DNA from: Callipepla californica brunnescens | Lineage: Eukaryota; Chordata; Aves; Galliformes; Odontophoridae | NCBI GenBank assembly: GCA_023055505.1 | Contig: JALIRH010000038.1 | Coordinates: 4,596,327 to 4,660,326 of the forward strand | Length of the DNA stretch: 64,000 nt | Direction: 5' to 3' | Shown here: positions 60,423 to 64,000 of the stretch, piece after piece | Numbering within the stretch: position 1 is the stretch's first letter | How the letters are laid out: each line of letters begins with the position of its first letter | Position numbers and translations under genes: made by a program | The notes under the pieces: model-generated | What the model was told of the DNA's origin: nothing | What the model saw: only the letters and a program-made list of their open reading frames with translations | The model's database searches: none

Positions 60423-61504
60423 TGTTTAATCTTGCAGATTCAGATCCTAGAACGGGAATTATGAAGAACCTTCCAAACATTGTTTTCAAAACAGCCACTA
60501 TTAGCTGGGTGTATTATCACATCTTTAAATTGCTTTGCCTATTGTTATTTGTATTCATATTATTAATAATATTAACATTTAAAAAAAAGATGTAGTTAGT
60601 GACATTGTCTTGAGTGGAAAAGTTCTTCTGACTGACATTAATGGAAATATTTAACAAATATTATAGTACTAGGCTGTGTAAAAATGCATAGGGCAAAAGA
60701 TTATATATTTTTAGAAATTGAAGACCCTATTCTAATTCCTGAGTTCAGATAAGCTTTTGAAGATCAAATTGAAACTGAGTATAAACATAGCTGAAATCTA
60801 ACTGTCCTGAGATTATGAAGTGCTTTATAGAAACTGCTACATGCCTTGATAGAATTTTCAAAGAGATAACACTTACCTAAATTTATGTATCCAAGTTCAA
60901 GAACTGAGAAAACTTATTTTAATACTATTAATTTATAGGGATTTTGTTGTTGTTGTTGTTGTTGTTGTTGTTTTCTGAATGGAAGCTGTTTACAGTTAAT
61001 TACCGATTTACTCATTTAAATGTCAAATTATAGACTCATACTGAGTCTAGGATTATAATGTTCAGTTAATATGTTCTTACAGGAGTACTAAAATGCTAAA
61101 TTGAAATGAAAGATTAAATTCATGTGGATCAAACAGAAAATTAAAATCTACAGTAAAAGAATTTATGTAAACTGTCACACTTATGCTTTTTAAACTTTGT
61201 ATAGCACTGACCCCATGGGAACGTAATACAGATCATTAAGAACTTTAAACTTACTGGCAGTTAATGATGTGAAATTTTTCTGCTTTACCATGGAAATAGT
61301 GAATTTCCAATCCTTTATTAATGTAGCTGAATTTTTTTTTCTTTTGTCTTGGATAGACACTTCTGCTAGAAGTGTACTTCTAAAAAGTACATTTCTTTCA
61401 TGATTTTAAATGTTTAATAAGTAGATTTACTTTTGACTTTATATATGTATTTTTTTTTTTTTTATTTTTCAAAGAAGGCTATATTATCATTTTTCTCCCT
61501 CCAC
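60423..61504. other. Unique AT-rich DNA
   Basis: No gene was recognised. Contains a (GTT)n array at 60943-60973 and a T run near 61448-61464 just ahead of the next CR1. Confidence 0.6.
60943..60973. repeat. (GTT)n trinucleotide repeat
   Basis: About nine GTT units. Confidence 0.92.
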
Positions 61505-61998
61505 ACCCAAAGTACGAGAGTACAAGAGAGACCTAGACATGCTGGAGAGAGTCTGTTAAGATCATCAAGGGACTGGAGCACCTCTTCTGTGAGAAAAGGA
61601 CAAGATAGCAGAGATTGTTAAACCTGGAGAAGAAGAAGCCCAGGACATCCTCCTATTGTCTATAAATCCCAGAAGGGAGGGTACAAAGAAGATGAAACCA
61701 TGCTGTTTTCAGTGGTGCCCAGTGACAGGGAAAGTAGGCAATAGATAGAAACTTGAAAATAATATATTTATAATATGGGAAACATATTACTGTGTGGGTG
61801 CTGGTGTTGTGGCATTTTTCCTGATGGGTTTTATATTTTTTGTCTTGGTAGATCTTCAAAAGCTTCCTGGGCAACCTTTTCTACAATTTTTCCTACCTGA
61901 GCACTTGTGTTGAACCAGATGATCTTAAGAGATCTCCTCCAACCTTGATTGTTCTGCAATTCTCTAATTCTGTGATTGATTTTGTGATTCTGTGAAGT
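61505..61998 (+). mobile_element. CR1 LINE, 5'-truncated, 3' end present
   Basis: Starts YERTRETWTCWRES-like in the same alignment register as 60008. It carries GACTGGAGCACCTCTTCTGT, a TATAAATCCCAGAAGGGAGG block, CCAGATGATCTTAAGAGATC and CTCCTCCAACCTTGATTG. It ends with a run of decayed octamers (TTCTCTAATTCTGTGATTG, then TTTGTGATTCTGTGA). Frames are fully broken. Confidence 0.9.
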
Positions 61999-62202
61999 CT
62001 GAAGTTTCAAAATAACTTTAGGCAGGAGATACCTGATTGGGAGCAGCCAAGAACTAACAATAAATTAAAAGAATTTGCGGACAGATAAGATTGATTAATA
62101 CCTAAACTCTCAATTTTGTTAGGAGTTATGTGTTCATTAATCATCCAATTGCATGACCTGTGGGGTATCTCCACTGTGACATGAAGGGAGCATGAACTGA
62201 TA
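61999..62202. other. Unique DNA
   Basis: A short spacer between two CR1 copies of opposite strand. Nothing was recognised. Confidence 0.55.
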
Positions 62203-62435
62203 TTCATAGAATCATAGAATCATAGAATCACAGAATCATAGAATCATAGGGGTTGGAAGGGACCTCAAGAGATCATCGAGTCCAATCCCCTGCCAAAGCA
62301 GGTTCCCTACACCAGGTCACACAGGAAGGCGTGCAGGAGGGTCTTGAAAATCTCCAGAGAAGGAGATTCCATAAACCCCCTGGGCAGCCTGTGCCAGTGC
62401 TCCGTCACCCTCACCATAATGATAATGCTGCTGAT
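62203..62435 (-). mobile_element. CR1 LINE 3' end, minus strand, long octamer array
   Basis: The left edge has six tandem units of the CR1 terminal octamer (TCATAGAA-type, one reading TCACAGAA). Then come GGGGTTGGAAGGGACCTCAA, ATCATCGAGTCCAATCCCC and the 3' UTR to about 62435 (GGGCAGCCTGTGCCAGTGC). Little divergence is seen, so this copy looks comparatively young. No ORF2 domain is left. Confidence 0.94.
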
Positions 62436-64000
62436 GTCTGTATCATCAAAAATCCTCCCTACTATCAAAACTTCTTTTTTTTTGCTCTTTCACAGCAACA
62501 ATGTCTAATTAATATGTCTATTATTACTGACATAAAAAGGTGCAAGTGTATTAGAAGATTCAATCCCATTGGAACACTTAACTTTTGATTCAGCAGCACA
62601 TTAGTAACCATTTATCAGTAACATCAATGTTTTTCCATTTGATTTGTCTGTGTGTAGGGAAAGGATCTTTGCAAACCTTCACACAATTTACCTTTTAAGT
62701 AGTCACATGAGATAGGACGTACTGACATAACACTGACATAAAATTCTAACTCAGCTGAAAAGATCCTGCTATTATATTCCGTCAACTTTACTTCCAGTGT
62801 ATCTCCTTATGATCATATATTCTGCCACTTAAGCATCTGTTGCCATCAGTTGGTGCTCAGAACCGACTGTAGAAAAACAGTAGACAATTTTTCAGTCAAG
62901 TTGATGTATAATGTAAAGGAAATTCATTTTGTAGATATGGATAAAAGATGTAAGACCACTAGCTCATTTTTTCCTCATATGCAGTTTTTTGGGAGATACC
63001 AGCTTTTGAGACCTATAGAATTGAAAGTTCTTCAAATGAATAATAGGTAGACAAAAACTGTGTTTTTACATTATGAAGTGATCTATATGAAAAAATAATG
63101 CCAGATAAGAGGATGGCTAAACTGATAGTTTTCCACTTCAAGTTTATTTGTAATAGATTTATTTTGGATAGTTTTCTTAGTACTGCTATCTTGTTCAAAT
63201 ACATTCATAATTGCACCTGTATTTGTAAATCCCACATTTTCTATTGATTTTACTGTCATGTCACAACTTTACTAATGTAAAGGGTTCTGCTTTCAATTAG
63301 TTGCAGAATTTACATTGTTAGAGATTATTAAAATGTTCCCTTAGACACTTGATTAGTATTGAAAAGAAAATAATACTCATGCATATAAGTGTCACGTTTG
63401 AAGGGAGATGTTTCAGAAGATGTTGCAGAAGCCCAGGTTGATCCACTTCCTCCATAACATTAAAAACCTGCCACTGCTTCCAGAGGTAATTCTGTTTGGA
63501 GTCTTTAAAAAATTAAGAAATTATCTCTGTTTTCCAGTCCCCTCTCTTTCTGAATAAGGGACCAAATAAAGCATGTCATTATATTCAGCAGCACTGGAAG
63601 TCAAGCCTCAGTTTAGTTTGCAGGTGATAGATCCAGTCTGTGAATCACATCAGCGATTCTTTGTTGACCACTCCTCAGTCTGGCAGCTTCAGATTTACAC
63701 CAAATCACTGTCAAAATGCTTTTCCCTCTGAAGTAAATTTCAAGAGGTAGAAGAGACTGCAACACATCAGCATAGGGAAGATTATGAATGGCTGTTATTC
63801 TTTAAGTAGTTTTTACATTTCAAGGTCTCTAAGATCAAAATGCACCTGAGGGAAGGCCTTTAGTGATGCTTATGAGTCAGTTCTGAACTTTTAGTGTTGA
63901 CTGCCTCATTTCACTAGTCTGGGGTGTACAGCATCACCCACTCCTTCATTCCATATTATGATTTCTGAAATCAGAAAACAGTGAGCATAAGTTGAAATAC
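62436..64000. other. Unique AT-rich DNA
   Basis: No gene or mobile element was recognised to the end of the window. Confidence 0.55.

Noticed and set aside
1..64000. Search for bacterial or phage-type systems, CRISPR arrays, tRNA or rRNA genes
   Set aside because: Nothing of this kind is visible. Repeat content and composition are those of a bird nuclear genome.

Overview
This window looks like a vertebrate nuclear gene desert, or the inside of a very large intron, from a bird. The evidence is the number of CR1 LINE copies (about 17, many ending in the ATTCTRTG-type octamer repeat seen at CR1 3' ends), avian-type solo LTRs, and two pieces of a Galluhop-like mariner whose ends read GAAAGTAATGCCTCC. 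The mariner and LTR repertoire fits a galliform (chicken-like) genome, but that is inference. The background is AT-rich with many homopolymer and dinucleotide runs. I found no protein-coding gene, tRNA, rRNA, CRISPR array or bacterial-type operon. Every ORF with recognisable protein similarity is a broken piece of CR1 ORF2; the others look like chance reading frames.

Layout. Positions 1-5660 hold the 3' part of an LTR (family A), a minus-strand CR1, a mariner fragment, a plus-strand CR1, a solo LTR with a perfect 5-bp target duplication (family B) and a second type of LTR (family C). Positions 5660-17155 are unique AT-rich DNA. Positions 17155-27720 hold a CR1, another family B solo LTR with a perfect 5-bp duplication, a long CR1 with most of the reverse transcriptase region, and a CR1 scrap. 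Positions 27720-38925 hold a 126-bp mariner MITE, several CR1s, a family A solo LTR, a minus-strand CR1 endonuclease fragment and an ancient LINE remnant. Positions 38925-47200 are richest in LTRs: a near-complete minus-strand family D LTR, then a three-layer nest (family D LTR, split by a CR1, which is itself split by a family A LTR), followed at once by a third family B LTR with a different U3. Positions 47200-64000 hold six CR1s, one weak CR1-like match and unique DNA.

Nothing here acts as a gene system. The window is best read as a record of transposition: old LINEs, one mariner family and four LTR families. Nesting, target duplications and termini give the relative order of some events. 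The most informative items are the nested locus at 44527-46316, the three family B LTRs that share R/U5 but not U3, and several perfect inverted repeats, two of which lie in or beside CR1 sequence.
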